Origin: CAZLQR01 sp964404095
GTDB taxonomy: Bacteria > Patescibacteriota > Microgenomatia > UBA1406 > GWC2-37-13
Length of the DNA stretch: 16,325 bases
Assembly (NCBI GenBank): GCA_964404095.1
Contig: CAYOIN010000022.1
Coordinates: 1-16,325, forward strand
Direction of reading: 5' to 3'
Part shown: positions 6,510 through 12,708 of the stretch, one piece after another
Position numbering within the stretch: position 1 is the first letter of the stretch
Layout: each line of letters starts with the position of its first letter
Position numbers and translations under genes: made by a program
Notes under the pieces: model-generated
What the model was told of the DNA's origin: nothing
Databases searched by the model: none
Seen by the model: the letters and a program-made list of their open reading frames with translations, nothing else

Positions 6510-7061
6510 ATGTCAAAAATAGGAGCACAAACCATTACCGTTAATCAAGGAGTCACCGTAGAGATCAAGGATAAGGTGGTTCATGTAAAAGGACCGAAGG
6601 GCGAGTTGAGTCTCTCCCTCCCTGCAACGATCGATGTGGTGAATGATAATGGCGTTCTTACCGTATCACGCACACGTGAAGATAAGAAGACAAAATCATT
6701 ACATGGACTGTACCGAAGTTTAGTAGCCAATGCGGTTCTTGGCGTTCAGAACATGTGGGAGAAAAAATTAGAGATTGTTGGTACTGGTTTTAATGCAAAG
6801 ATGCAGGGTCAAGACCTTGCACTGAAGACGGGATATTCACATCCCGTTATCTTCACCGCACGACCAGGCGTGACCTATTCTGTAGAAGGAACAAACATTA
6901 TCACCGTTTCAAGCGTGAACAAACAAGCTGCTGGTGAAGTAGCGCATTTGATCAAGCTTGTTCGAAAACCTGATCCATACAAAGGAAAGGGTATTAAGTA
7001 TGTTGGCGAACAGATGAAGTTGAAGCCTGGTAAGAAGGCAAAGGCGGCGGGAGCGGCCTAA
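6510..7061 (+). CDS. rplF: 50S ribosomal protein L6
   Basis: L6 sits near the base of the L7/L12 stalk and the sarcin-ricin loop. It starts MSKIGAQTITV with the family pattern of two duplicated domains; the conserved VVHVKGPKGELSLSLP (about residues 27-42) and LHGLYRSLVANAVLGV are in the first. The C-terminal signature is KLVRKPDPYKGKGIKYVGEQ (about 150-169), and the end is Lys/Ala-rich. I chose the ATG at 6510 (183 residues), 2 bases after the rpsH stop and preceded by T; an in-frame TTG at 6501 would overlap rpsH and adds only MVS. Confidence 0.95.
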   Translation: MSKIGAQTITVNQGVTVEIKDKVVHVKGPKGELSLSLPATIDVVNDNGVLTVSRTREDKKTKSLHGLYRSLVANAVLGVQNMWEKKLEIVGTGFNAKMQGQDLALKTGYSHPVIFTARPGVTYSVEGTNIITVSSVNKQAAGEVAHLIKLVRKPDPYKGKGIKYVGEQMKLKPGKKAKAAGAA

Positions 7062-7071
7062 CAATACACCT

Positions 7072-7377
7072 ATGATAAATCGAATTGAACGAAAAATTAA
7101 ACGAGTTCGAGCAAAGATCCGTGGTACTGCCGAAAAACCTCGACTGAGTGTTTTTCGATCGAATCGAGCAATCTACGGCCAGGCAATCGATGACGTGAAA
7201 CGAGTCACGATTGTCTCAGCAAAGGGAACCGACTCAAAGGCAGTGGGTGCCGAGCTCGCAGATAAACTGAAGAAAGCTAAGATCACCACCGTCTTTTTTG
7301 ATCGTGGAAGATATCTTTATCACGGTCGTGTGAAGGCAGTTGCAGATAGCATGCGAGAAAACGGAATTACTATTTAA
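7072..7377 (+). CDS. rplR: 50S ribosomal protein L18 (short form)
   Basis: L18 binds 5S rRNA together with L5. The diagnostic core KPRLSVFRSNRAIYGQAIDD (residues 23-42) and the C-terminal VFFDRGRYLYHGRVKAVADS...ENGI are present. At 101 residues it is shorter than the usual 117-122. The N-terminal basic arm is slightly short and the middle region after TIVSAKGT (between the two conserved blocks) has lost residues. The 10-base spacer from rplF ends CACCT before ATG, as in the spacers of rplE and rpsD. Confidence 0.94.
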   Translation: MINRIERKIKRVRAKIRGTAEKPRLSVFRSNRAIYGQAIDDVKRVTIVSAKGTDSKAVGAELADKLKKAKITTVFFDRGRYLYHGRVKAVADSMRENGITI

Positions 7378-7386
7378 CACTATATT

Positions 7387-7902
7387 ATGGATTCATATCA
7401 GAGACCACCAAGAAACAATCGACCAGAAGAACCCAAGGAGTTTGAGGAGCGAGTTCTCCTGATTCGGCGCGTTGTTAAAAAGACCACCGGAGGAAATAAG
7501 GTAACCTTTTCAGCGCTCGTCGTAATGGGTGATCGTAAAGGGAAGGTTGGTATCGGACTGGGGAATTCAGCAGAGGTGCCAGCAGCAATCAAAAAGGCAA
7601 TGAGTACCGCGAGAAAGAACATGATTGTCGTGCCATTATTTAAGTCATCGATCCCACATATGGTCTTGATTAAATACAAAGCATCGAAGATTCTCTTAAA
7701 GCCCGCACCGCTCGGAACTGGACTGAAGATTGGAAGCGTTGCACGATCCATTCTCGAGCTTGTAGGTGTAGAGAACGCATCAGGAAAGGTACTCCGATCG
7801 CGAAATCAGATTGCCAATACCTATGCTGTCATCGAGGCGCTCAAGAAGCTTAAACCGCGAGTGACTGTAGCTGATCAGAAGTTAACAAAGAAGAAGAAAT
7901 AA
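7387..7902 (+). CDS. rpsE: 30S ribosomal protein S5
   Basis: S5 lies at the back of the 30S subunit by the mRNA entry and affects decoding accuracy. The N-terminal double-stranded-RNA-binding domain has FEERVLLIRRVVKKT, FSALVVMGDRKGKVGIGLG (residues 41-59) and AEVPAAIKKAM. The C-terminal domain has LKPAPLGTGLKIGSVARSIL and GVENASGKVLRSRNQIANTY (family GI.dv..K..GS.Np.N.v). At 171 residues it is normal. A short charged, Pro-rich leader (residues 2-19) precedes the domain. Only 2 bases follow before rplO, so there is no room for rpmD (L30). Confidence 0.96.
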   Translation: MDSYQRPPRNNRPEEPKEFEERVLLIRRVVKKTTGGNKVTFSALVVMGDRKGKVGIGLGNSAEVPAAIKKAMSTARKNMIVVPLFKSSIPHMVLIKYKASKILLKPAPLGTGLKIGSVARSILELVGVENASGKVLRSRNQIANTYAVIEALKKLKPRVTVADQKLTKKKK

Positions 7903-7904
7903 CT

Positions 7905-8366
7905 ATGACATTTTTATCACAACTTACCGGTGTTGTTTCAGGAAGAGCAAAGCGACTTGGTCGAGGGTATGGAACCGGGAAAGGTGCCAAGTCCGGCCGA
8001 GGAACCACCCGCCATCAGAAAGCACGAACAGATATCCCACTCTTCTTTGAGGGTGGACAGGGGAGAATGGTGAAGCGATACCCGTTACTGAGAGGAAAAG
8101 GAAAGAATAAATCACATCGAATTGATGCACTTCCGGTTGCGGTGGAAAAGCTCGAAGGATTGAGAGATAATGATCAGGTAACGGTTGCTCGACTCATTGA
8201 AGCAGGAATCCTTTCGGCCTCAGACACAGGCCGATCGGTGAAGATTGTTGGTTCAGGTGCCTTAACAAAAAAATTACAGGTTAAGGTTCCGGTAACTGCA
8301 GCTGCTCGAACGGTTATTGAGAAAGCAGGAGGCGCCGTTGAAACACATGCGTCACGTAACCGATAA
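7905..8366 (+). CDS. rplO: 50S ribosomal protein L15
   Basis: L15 is a late-assembly protein of the large subunit. The Gly-rich N-terminal arm has the L15 pattern: RAKRLGRGYGTGKGAKSGRG (residues 14-33) then TRHQKARTDIPLFFEGGQGR and KRYPLLRGKG. The C-terminal globular part has VTVARLIEAGIL and VKIVGSGALTKKLQVKV, the usual KILGxGelxkkLtV. At 153 residues length is normal. Its 3' end overlaps secY by 20 bases and contains an AGGAGG that may serve secY translation. Confidence 0.95.
   Translation: MTFLSQLTGVVSGRAKRLGRGYGTGKGAKSGRGTTRHQKARTDIPLFFEGGQGRMVKRYPLLRGKGKNKSHRIDALPVAVEKLEGLRDNDQVTVARLIEAGILSASDTGRSVKIVGSGALTKKLQVKVPVTAAARTVIEKAGGAVETHASRNR
8327..8332 (+). promoter_or_regulatory. Shine-Dalgarno-like AGGAGG near the secY start
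   Basis: A perfect AGGAGG lies in the coding end of rplO. It is 14 bases before the chosen secY ATG (8347), longer than optimal, and 5 bases before an in-frame TTG (8338). It therefore leaves the secY start ambiguous; a TTG start would add three residues. It may simply reflect the Ala-Gly-Gly codons of rplO. Confidence 0.4.
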
Positions 8367-9642
8367 ACTCAAACTCCTCGTACGCGACCCCGAGCTCAAA
8401 CGTAAAACCTACTTCACCCTCTTTATATTCCTGGTGTTTCGAATCTTCGCCTTTCTTCCAATGCCCGCGATTGACTTTGTAAAGCTCAAGGTTCTTTTTA
8501 GTCAGAATCAGTTTCTTTCGCTTCTTGATATATTTTCCGGAGGAACCCTGGTGAACTTTTCGGTGATGGCGCTCGGACTGAACCCATACATCAATGCCTC
8601 GATCATCTTTCAGCTCCTGACCGTCGTTGTACCTCGATTCGAACAGCTCGCCCGAGAAGGTGAGTATGGGAGATTCAAGATTAATCAATACACGCGAGCG
8701 CTCACGGTGCCGTTGACCATTATTCAGGCAGTTGGAATCTACTTTTTGCTGAAGAATCAGAAGATCATCACGACACTGAGTCCGGTCGAGTTCTTCTCAT
8801 TCATCTTCACCCTCGTAGCTGGCACCTTCATACTGGTCTGGTTTGGTGAGCTGCTCACTGAGTACGGGCTCGGGAACGGTATTTCGCTCCTTATCTTTGC
8901 AGGTATCGTTGGTAGAGCTCCGGTCATTCTTGGACAGTTTGCAAGCACGCTCTCCACAGAGAATGTTCTCAATATGATTATGTTTATTGGGCTCGGCGTC
9001 CTGGTGATTATGGGCGTTGTGTTTATCAACGAAGCCATCAGAAAAATTCCGGTATATTACGCAAAACGAGTAAAAGGGAATAAGATGTATCAGGGGGCTT
9101 CAAACTTCCTTCCACTCAAGCTCAACCAGGCAGGTGTGATTCCGATTATTTTTGCGGTGTCCTTTGTGCTGCTCCCGCAGCTGGTAGGTAACTTTCTGGG
9201 ACAGGTAAACAACAAGGCGGTAGCATCGGCGGCGCTTGGACTCGCACGCATGTTCGAACCGAACGGCGTTCTGTATAACAGTGTTTACTTTTTCCTGGTG
9301 GTCGGCTTTACCTACTTCTACACCTTGGTTGTATTTAATCCACAAAAGATTGCAGATGAAATTCAAAAAGCTGGTGGATTTATTCCTGGCATTCGACCTG
9401 GATCCGCTACCAGCAACTATCTTTCAGGCGTCATTTACAAAATCACTAGCGTTGGAGCACTCTTTTTAGGTATAATAGCAGTCTTGCCTGCAATCCTATC
9501 GGCGATCACCGGGATTACAAGCTTGGTGCTCGGAGGAACAGGAGTGTTGATCGTTGTTTCGGTCATTCTGGAAACATTCAAAGCAGTGGAAGCCCAGATG
9601 GTCATGAAGAACTACGATCGCTATCAGTCTCGAAATATGTAA
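8347..9642 (+). CDS. secY: Preprotein translocase subunit SecY
   Basis: SecY is the membrane channel of the Sec translocon, working with SecE and SecA. The 431-residue product has the expected hydrophobic layout for about ten membrane segments. Landmarks are the plug/TM2 region DIFSGGTLVNFSVMALGLNP, YINASIIFQLL, GLGNGISLLIFAGIV, the cytoplasmic loop INEAIRKIPVYYAKR (family RRIPVQYAKR), SNFLPLKLNQAGVIPIIFA, and the last cytoplasmic loop QKIADEIQKAGGFIPGIRPG. Length is normal (about 430-440). The ATG at 8347 lies inside the end of rplO (20-base overlap) and is the only clear start not preceded by T apart from infA; an in-frame TTG at 8338 is an alternative. It keeps its standard place after rplO. 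Confidence 0.96.
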   Translation: MRHVTDKLKLLVRDPELKRKTYFTLFIFLVFRIFAFLPMPAIDFVKLKVLFSQNQFLSLLDIFSGGTLVNFSVMALGLNPYINASIIFQLLTVVVPRFEQLAREGEYGRFKINQYTRALTVPLTIIQAVGIYFLLKNQKIITTLSPVEFFSFIFTLVAGTFILVWFGELLTEYGLGNGISLLIFAGIVGRAPVILGQFASTLSTENVLNMIMFIGLGVLVIMGVVFINEAIRKIPVYYAKRVKGNKMYQGASNFLPLKLNQAGVIPIIFAVSFVLLPQLVGNFLGQVNNKAVASAALGLARMFEPNGVLYNSVYFFLVVGFTYFYTLVVFNPQKIADEIQKAGGFIPGIRPGSATSNYLSGVIYKITSVGALFLGIIAVLPAILSAITGITSLVLGGTGVLIVVSVILETFKAVEAQMVMKNYDRYQSRNM

Positions 9643-9702
9643 GGTTGAGCTCAGGAAGGTGTCCCGAGCTGTACGTTACACATTTCATTCGAACAACAAT
9701 CT
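9643..9702 (+). other. Spacer between secY and rpmG with weak hairpin
   Basis: This 60-base gap is longer than almost all others here. AGCTC (9648-9652) can pair with GAGCT (9666-9670), and after one mismatch GG pairs with CC, leaving a 7-base loop. No T-run follows, so it is not a convincing terminator, and I see no -10 box. It may be a leader or mRNA-processing site for rpmG; support is weak. Confidence 0.25.
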
Positions 9703-9876
9703 ATGGCAAAAAAAGGATCACGTGTGTTGATAGGGCTGGTTTGCGAAGTTTGCAAATCTCAGAACTATACGACCGAAAAAAACAAAGTGAACACCACAGA
9801 GCCGTTAAAGCTCAAGAAGTACTGTAATGTCTGTCGAAAAACAACCGACCACAAAGAAAAGAAAAAGCTAGACTAA
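9703..9876 (+). CDS. rpmG: 50S ribosomal protein L33, zinc form
   Basis: L33 is a small large-subunit protein near the E site. The 57-residue product reads MAKKGSRVLIGLVCEVCKSQ at the start and has NYTTEKNK and the basic LKLKKYCNVCRKTTDHKE, the standard L33 zinc-ribbon sequence. Zinc-binding pairs are Cys14/Cys17 and Cys41/Cys44, so this is the C+ form. The gene sits between secY and the kinase gene, where secY is normally followed directly by adk. In many bacteria rpmG lies near rpmB or secE/nusG. ATG is preceded by TCT, as for several neighbours. Confidence 0.93.
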   Translation: MAKKGSRVLIGLVCEVCKSQNYTTEKNKVNTTEPLKLKKYCNVCRKTTDHKEKKKLD

Positions 9877-9883
9877 CCAACGT

Positions 9884-11014
9884 ATGAAATTGGTGTTAAT
9901 GGGGATTCAAGGAGCAGGAAAGTCAACTCAGGGGAATCTACTCGTCAAGCAGCTTGGCTTGCCGTACCTTTCTACAGGGCACATCTTCCGTCGCATCGCA
10001 AAAGAGAAAACGCAGCTTGGAAGATACATTAAGACGGTGATGAACGCAGGAGTCCTCATTCCCGATGAGAAAACGATCGAGATCGTAAACACCTATCTCA
10101 AGCGACCGGAGTACGCAAAAGGCTACATTCTCGATGGTTTTCCAAGAACGCTTCCCCAGGCAAAAAAGTTCATCAATCATGTTGATAAGGTTATCTACGT
10201 CGACATCCCCGACAAAGAAGCGCTCTGGAGACTTGCATATCGGAAGGACGACGACCGATCGGATAACACCATCCAAGCGATCAAGAAGAGAATTGAGTCA
10301 TTCAAAAAACTGACTGTACCGGTTCTCGACTACTATAGAGAGAAGGGTAAGCTCGTTGAGGTAGATGGTACGCAGAATGTTCAGGAGGTTAATGAAGATA
10401 TTCTCAAGGGTCTTGGTAAGCAGCTGGTAAAGAATAAACTCGAGGTCTGGAAGCAGCACAAGAAAGCGATTATCGCCATCGTCGGCCTTCCTGGCTCAGG
10501 AAAGACCGAGGCGGCGGAGTTTTTTCGCAGTCGTGAGGTGCCGGTGATCCACTTCGGGAAGGTGGTGACCGATGAGGTTGAAAAACGGTACAAAGCTCAG
10601 AAAGAGGAGTATCACAAGATCGTTCGTGAAGAGTTTCGTAAGGTGCATGGTATGGAGGCGATGGCGAAGCTCAACCTTCCGAAGATCAAAACTTCATTGC
10701 AAAAAAACAACATCGTCGTGATCGATGGACTGCGCTCCTGGAATGAGTACGAATTTTTAGCGAAGGAGCTGAGCGATGTTGAGATCTCTATTGTTGCCCT
10801 GTTTGCTGACAAATCTGTTCGATATCAACGACTCGGCTCAAGAAAACAAGATCGACCCGGGCTCGGTGGCAAGGACCGTGACCTGAACGAACTGTTTGGT
10901 ACCAATATGGGACCAACGATAGCATTTGCTGACTTCATCATTAAAAACAACTTTTCTAAGGAGGAGTTTTTGGATAAGCTCGAGGAAGTGTATAGTACGG
11001 TCTACTATTCGTAA
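9884..11014 (+). CDS. adk: Adenylate/NMP kinase fused to a second P-loop kinase domain
   Basis: Residues 1 to about 180 form an adenylate-kinase-family domain that transfers phosphate between NTP and a nucleoside monophosphate. The P-loop is GIQGAGKST (7-15), the NMP-binding segment STGHIFR (30-36) has His where Asp is usual, and GYILDGFPRT (80-89) is typical. The LID is reduced to a few residues (RKDDDRSDN, 120-128), resembling the short eukaryotic AK1 and UMP/CMP kinases rather than zinc-LID bacterial Adk. After a basic linker, residues about 194-376 form a second P-loop domain: GLPGSGKT (201-208), VVIDGLRS (278-285), GSRKQDRPG (318-326) and RDLNELF...AFADFIIKNN. This matches the archaeal UPF0200/AAA_18 group of putative nucleotide kinases. 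Bacterial Adk is usually about 180-220 residues; this one is 376. It occupies the standard adk slot before map and infA, so it is probably the cell's adenylate kinase. The role of the second half is unknown. Confidence 0.9.
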   Translation: MKLVLMGIQGAGKSTQGNLLVKQLGLPYLSTGHIFRRIAKEKTQLGRYIKTVMNAGVLIPDEKTIEIVNTYLKRPEYAKGYILDGFPRTLPQAKKFINHVDKVIYVDIPDKEALWRLAYRKDDDRSDNTIQAIKKRIESFKKLTVPVLDYYREKGKLVEVDGTQNVQEVNEDILKGLGKQLVKNKLEVWKQHKKAIIAIVGLPGSGKTEAAEFFRSREVPVIHFGKVVTDEVEKRYKAQKEEYHKIVREEFRKVHGMEAMAKLNLPKIKTSLQKNNIVVIDGLRSWNEYEFLAKELSDVEISIVALFADKSVRYQRLGSRKQDRPGLGGKDRDLNELFGTNMGPTIAFADFIIKNNFSKEEFLDKLEEVYSTVYYS

Positions 11015-11025
11015 TCTCCATTGGT

Positions 11026-11778
11026 ATGATTCATTACAAGAGCCCCGAAGAAATAGCGAGCATGCAGGAATGTGGATCGGTCATGAAGGAGGTCATGCGT
11101 GCGTTGATACCCCAGGTCGTTCCCGGTATGACCACGCTCATGGTTGATCAGATTGCCACAAAAGAAATTATCAGTCGGGGAGCCGAGCTCTCGTTTAATA
11201 AGGTAGACGGATATCGATGGGCGATCTGCGCTTCGGTAAATCACCAGATCGTTCATACGCCACCAACTGACTACGTTCTGAAAGATGGAGATCTCCTGAC
11301 AATCGACATCGGTGTGTATCTCAACGGATTTCACACTGATCATGCCGTGTCCTTCATTGTGGGCACAAAGCGCAGTCCGTCGATAGAGCGATTTTTGAAG
11401 GTCGGAAGGGAGACACTCGATCGTGCCATAGCGCAGGCAACCGCCGGCAACTACATTGGTGATATTTCCGCCGTAATGCAGGAAGGTATCGAGTCTGCCG
11501 GATATCACGTGATCAAGAGGCTAACCGGTCATGGCATCGGGCACGACCTGCATGAAGAGCCCTACGTACCATGCTACGTAATCAAACCAAGAAAGCAGAC
11601 GCTACAACTGAAGCCCGGGCTCGTGATAGCGGTTGAGGTGATGTACGCAATGGGTACCGAGGAAATGGAGTTGGAAAAGGGAAGTGAATGGAGTCTCGTG
11701 ACGAAGGATGGAAGCCTCGCGGCCCAGTTCGAACACACGCTTGCAATCACTCAAAACGGGACGGTTATACTCACCTGA
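11026..11778 (+). CDS. map: Methionine aminopeptidase, type I
   Basis: This metalloenzyme removes the initiator methionine from new proteins. All five metal ligands of the pita-bread fold are visible: Asp94 (TIDIG), Asp105 (HTDHA), His169 (TGHGIG), Glu204 (AVEVM) and Glu235 (QFEHT). Substrate-side His77 (IVHTPP) and His176 (DLHEEP) are also present. At 250 residues, with no N-terminal zinc-finger extension, it is the basic type I form. It starts 11 bases after the kinase gene, keeping the adk-map-infA order of many bacteria. It ends in TGA, and a 104-base gap with promoter-like sequence follows, so transcription may pause or restart after it. Confidence 0.96.
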   Translation: MIHYKSPEEIASMQECGSVMKEVMRALIPQVVPGMTTLMVDQIATKEIISRGAELSFNKVDGYRWAICASVNHQIVHTPPTDYVLKDGDLLTIDIGVYLNGFHTDHAVSFIVGTKRSPSIERFLKVGRETLDRAIAQATAGNYIGDISAVMQEGIESAGYHVIKRLTGHGIGHDLHEEPYVPCYVIKPRKQTLQLKPGLVIAVEVMYAMGTEEMELEKGSEWSLVTKDGSLAAQFEHTLAITQNGTVILT

Positions 11779-11882
11779 TGGGGCGGAAGCCTTCATGGCT
11801 CGTTAGGCACACTTGGGAGAGGAGTACCATCTTGTAAATAGTTATAGCAAAGTTGTATTATATATGCTATAATTTAGGCTTA
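11779..11882 (+). promoter_or_regulatory. Putative tandem promoters upstream of infA
   Basis: This is the longest non-coding stretch in the window. Its 3' half is A/T-rich. One candidate is TTGTAA (11832-11837), an 18-base spacer, then TATTAT (11856-11861). A second, stronger candidate is an extended -10: TG (11865-11866), one base, then a perfect TATAAT (11868-11873). From the second box the expected start of transcription falls at about 11880-11883, at or next to the infA ATG (11883), giving a leaderless or near-leaderless message. The 5' half shows only a weak 4-bp hairpin (AGCC/GGCT, 11788-11800) with no T-run, so no clear terminator after map. Confidence 0.6.
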
Positions 11883-12098
11883 ATGGCTAGTGATTTTATC
11901 GTGGTAGAAGGCGAGGTTGTAGAAAACCTCCCCAATACCCTGTTCCGGGTTCATGTAAAGGACTCCGACAAGACCTTGCTTTGCTATTTATCAGGCAAGA
12001 TGAGGAAGAATTACATAAAAATTCTTCCGGGTGATAAGGTAAAGGTCGAGATCACGCCGTATGATTTGGAACGTGGTCGGATCGTATATCGAATATGA
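11883..12098 (+). CDS. infA: Translation initiation factor IF-1
   Basis: IF-1 binds the A site of the 30S subunit during initiation. The 71-residue S1/OB-fold protein shows IVVEGEVVENLPNTLFRVHV (residues 6-25), a conserved LSGKMRKNYIKILPGDKVKVE block and the C-terminal TPYDLERGRIVYRI, all family hallmarks. Canonical length is 71-72, which sets the start at the ATG at 11883; an upstream in-frame TTG (11853) lies within the promoter-like sequence and is rejected. No Shine-Dalgarno is visible and the base before ATG is A, unlike most genes here. The stop overlaps the rpmJ start as ATGA. Confidence 0.96.
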   Translation: MASDFIVVEGEVVENLPNTLFRVHVKDSDKTLLCYLSGKMRKNYIKILPGDKVKVEITPYDLERGRIVYRI

Positions 12099-12208
12099 AA
12101 GTAAGATCGTCTATTAAAAAAATTTGTCCAAAATGCCAGCTTGTGAAGAGAAATGGCAGATTGTACATCATTTGTGCGAATCCAAAGCACAAACAACGAC
12201 AGGGATAA
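12095..12208 (+). CDS. rpmJ: 50S ribosomal protein L36
   Basis: L36 is the smallest ribosomal protein and stabilises 23S rRNA near the base of the stalk. The 37-residue product begins MKVRSSIKKICPKCQLVKRN, with zinc ligands Cys11, Cys14, Cys27 and His32, the C+ arrangement. The C-terminal NPKHKQRQG matches the usual NPKHKQRQG ending exactly. It overlaps infA by 4 bases (ATGA) and precedes rpsM, the standard infA-rpmJ-rpsM order. Confidence 0.96.
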   Translation: MKVRSSIKKICPKCQLVKRNGRLYIICANPKHKQRQG

Positions 12209-12211
12209 TTT

Positions 12212-12643
12212 ATGGCGCGTCTATTAGGTCTCATATTACCAGATAATGCCCGGGTTGAGTACGCCCTCACGTTGTTCTATGGTGTCGGGTGGAAAGGTTC
12301 AGGGAAGGTTTTAAAGCAGGCTGGGATCGATACCCACAAGCGAGTTAAGGATCTGAACGAGGAAGATCTCAAGAAGATCGGTACCGAAATTGAAAAACTG
12401 TACGTTGTTGAGGGTGACCTTCGAGAGCAGGTAAACGATAATATTAAGCGTTTGCGTGAGATTGGTTCGTACCGTGGCGTGCGCCATGTGAAGGGCCTTC
12501 CGATCTATGGTCAAAGAACAAAATCAAATGCTCGTACAAAACGAGGAAAGAGAAAGACCGTAGGAGCGCTCAAGAAAGAAGTCTGGGCAAAGCTTGAAGG
12601 TACACAAACCGCAGCCGCGTCAGCAGGTGCGGCAAAGAAATAA
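12212..12643 (+). CDS. rpsM: 30S ribosomal protein S13
   Basis: S13 sits in the 30S head and bridges to the large subunit and P-site tRNA. The 143-residue sequence has VEYALTLFYGVGWKGSGKVL (residues 15-34), the helix-two-turn-helix with EGDLREQVNDNIKRLREIGS, and the signature YRGVRHVKGLPIYGQRTKSN (about 87-106) followed by ARTKRGKRKTVG. Most S13 are 118-126 residues; here an additional C-terminal tail (about 117-143) is Ala/Lys-rich. The 65-base gap downstream contains a palindromic repeat. Confidence 0.96.
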   Translation: MARLLGLILPDNARVEYALTLFYGVGWKGSGKVLKQAGIDTHKRVKDLNEEDLKKIGTEIEKLYVVEGDLREQVNDNIKRLREIGSYRGVRHVKGLPIYGQRTKSNARTKRGKRKTVGALKKEVWAKLEGTQTAAASAGAAKK

Positions 12644-12650
12644 CCAGAGG

Positions 12651-12701
12651 GTAATCCTGAACTTGTTTCAGGATCCAGAGCTGAAATGAGTTCAGCATAA
12701 C
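12651..12701. repeat. Double-hairpin palindromic element between rpsM and rpsK
   Basis: Two perfect hairpins lie side by side. ATCCTGAA (12654-12661) pairs with TTCAGGAT (12667-12674) across a 5-base loop, and GCTGAA (12680-12685) pairs with TTCAGC (12691-12696) across a 5-base loop. The halves are also inverted copies of each other: about 17 of 21 positions match when the right arm is reversed and complemented, so one long hairpin is an alternative fold. There is no following T-run. The wording resembles dispersed TCCTGAA...TTCAGGA / GCTGAA...TTCAGC palindromes found in multiple copies between genes in various bacteria, so I read it as a small non-coding repeat. Only one copy occurs here. 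Confidence 0.7.
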
Positions 12702-12708
12702 AAAACAT

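Noticed and set aside
8314..8688. 124-codon open frame on the - strand opposite rplO/secY
   Set aside because: It lies entirely opposite well-recognised coding sequence, has no family resemblance, and no promoter or start signal was seen. It is a shadow of the codon bias.
9471..9476. TATAAT inside secY as a possible internal promoter for rpmG/adk
   Set aside because: It is produced by Gly-Ile-Ile codons, has no -35 at a proper distance (TTGGAG is only 13 bases away), and lies more than 220 bases before rpmG.
9645..9827. 60-codon + strand frame overlapping the secY-rpmG gap
   Set aside because: It is out of frame with the clear zinc-ribbon L33 gene at 9703-9876, which explains the region.
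11005..11508. 167-codon open frame on the - strand opposite map
   Set aside because: The + strand encodes a complete methionine aminopeptidase with all metal ligands; the reverse frame has no recognisable domain.
11788..11800. AGCC/GGCT hairpin after map as a terminator
   Set aside because: The stem is only 4 bp and no T-run follows.
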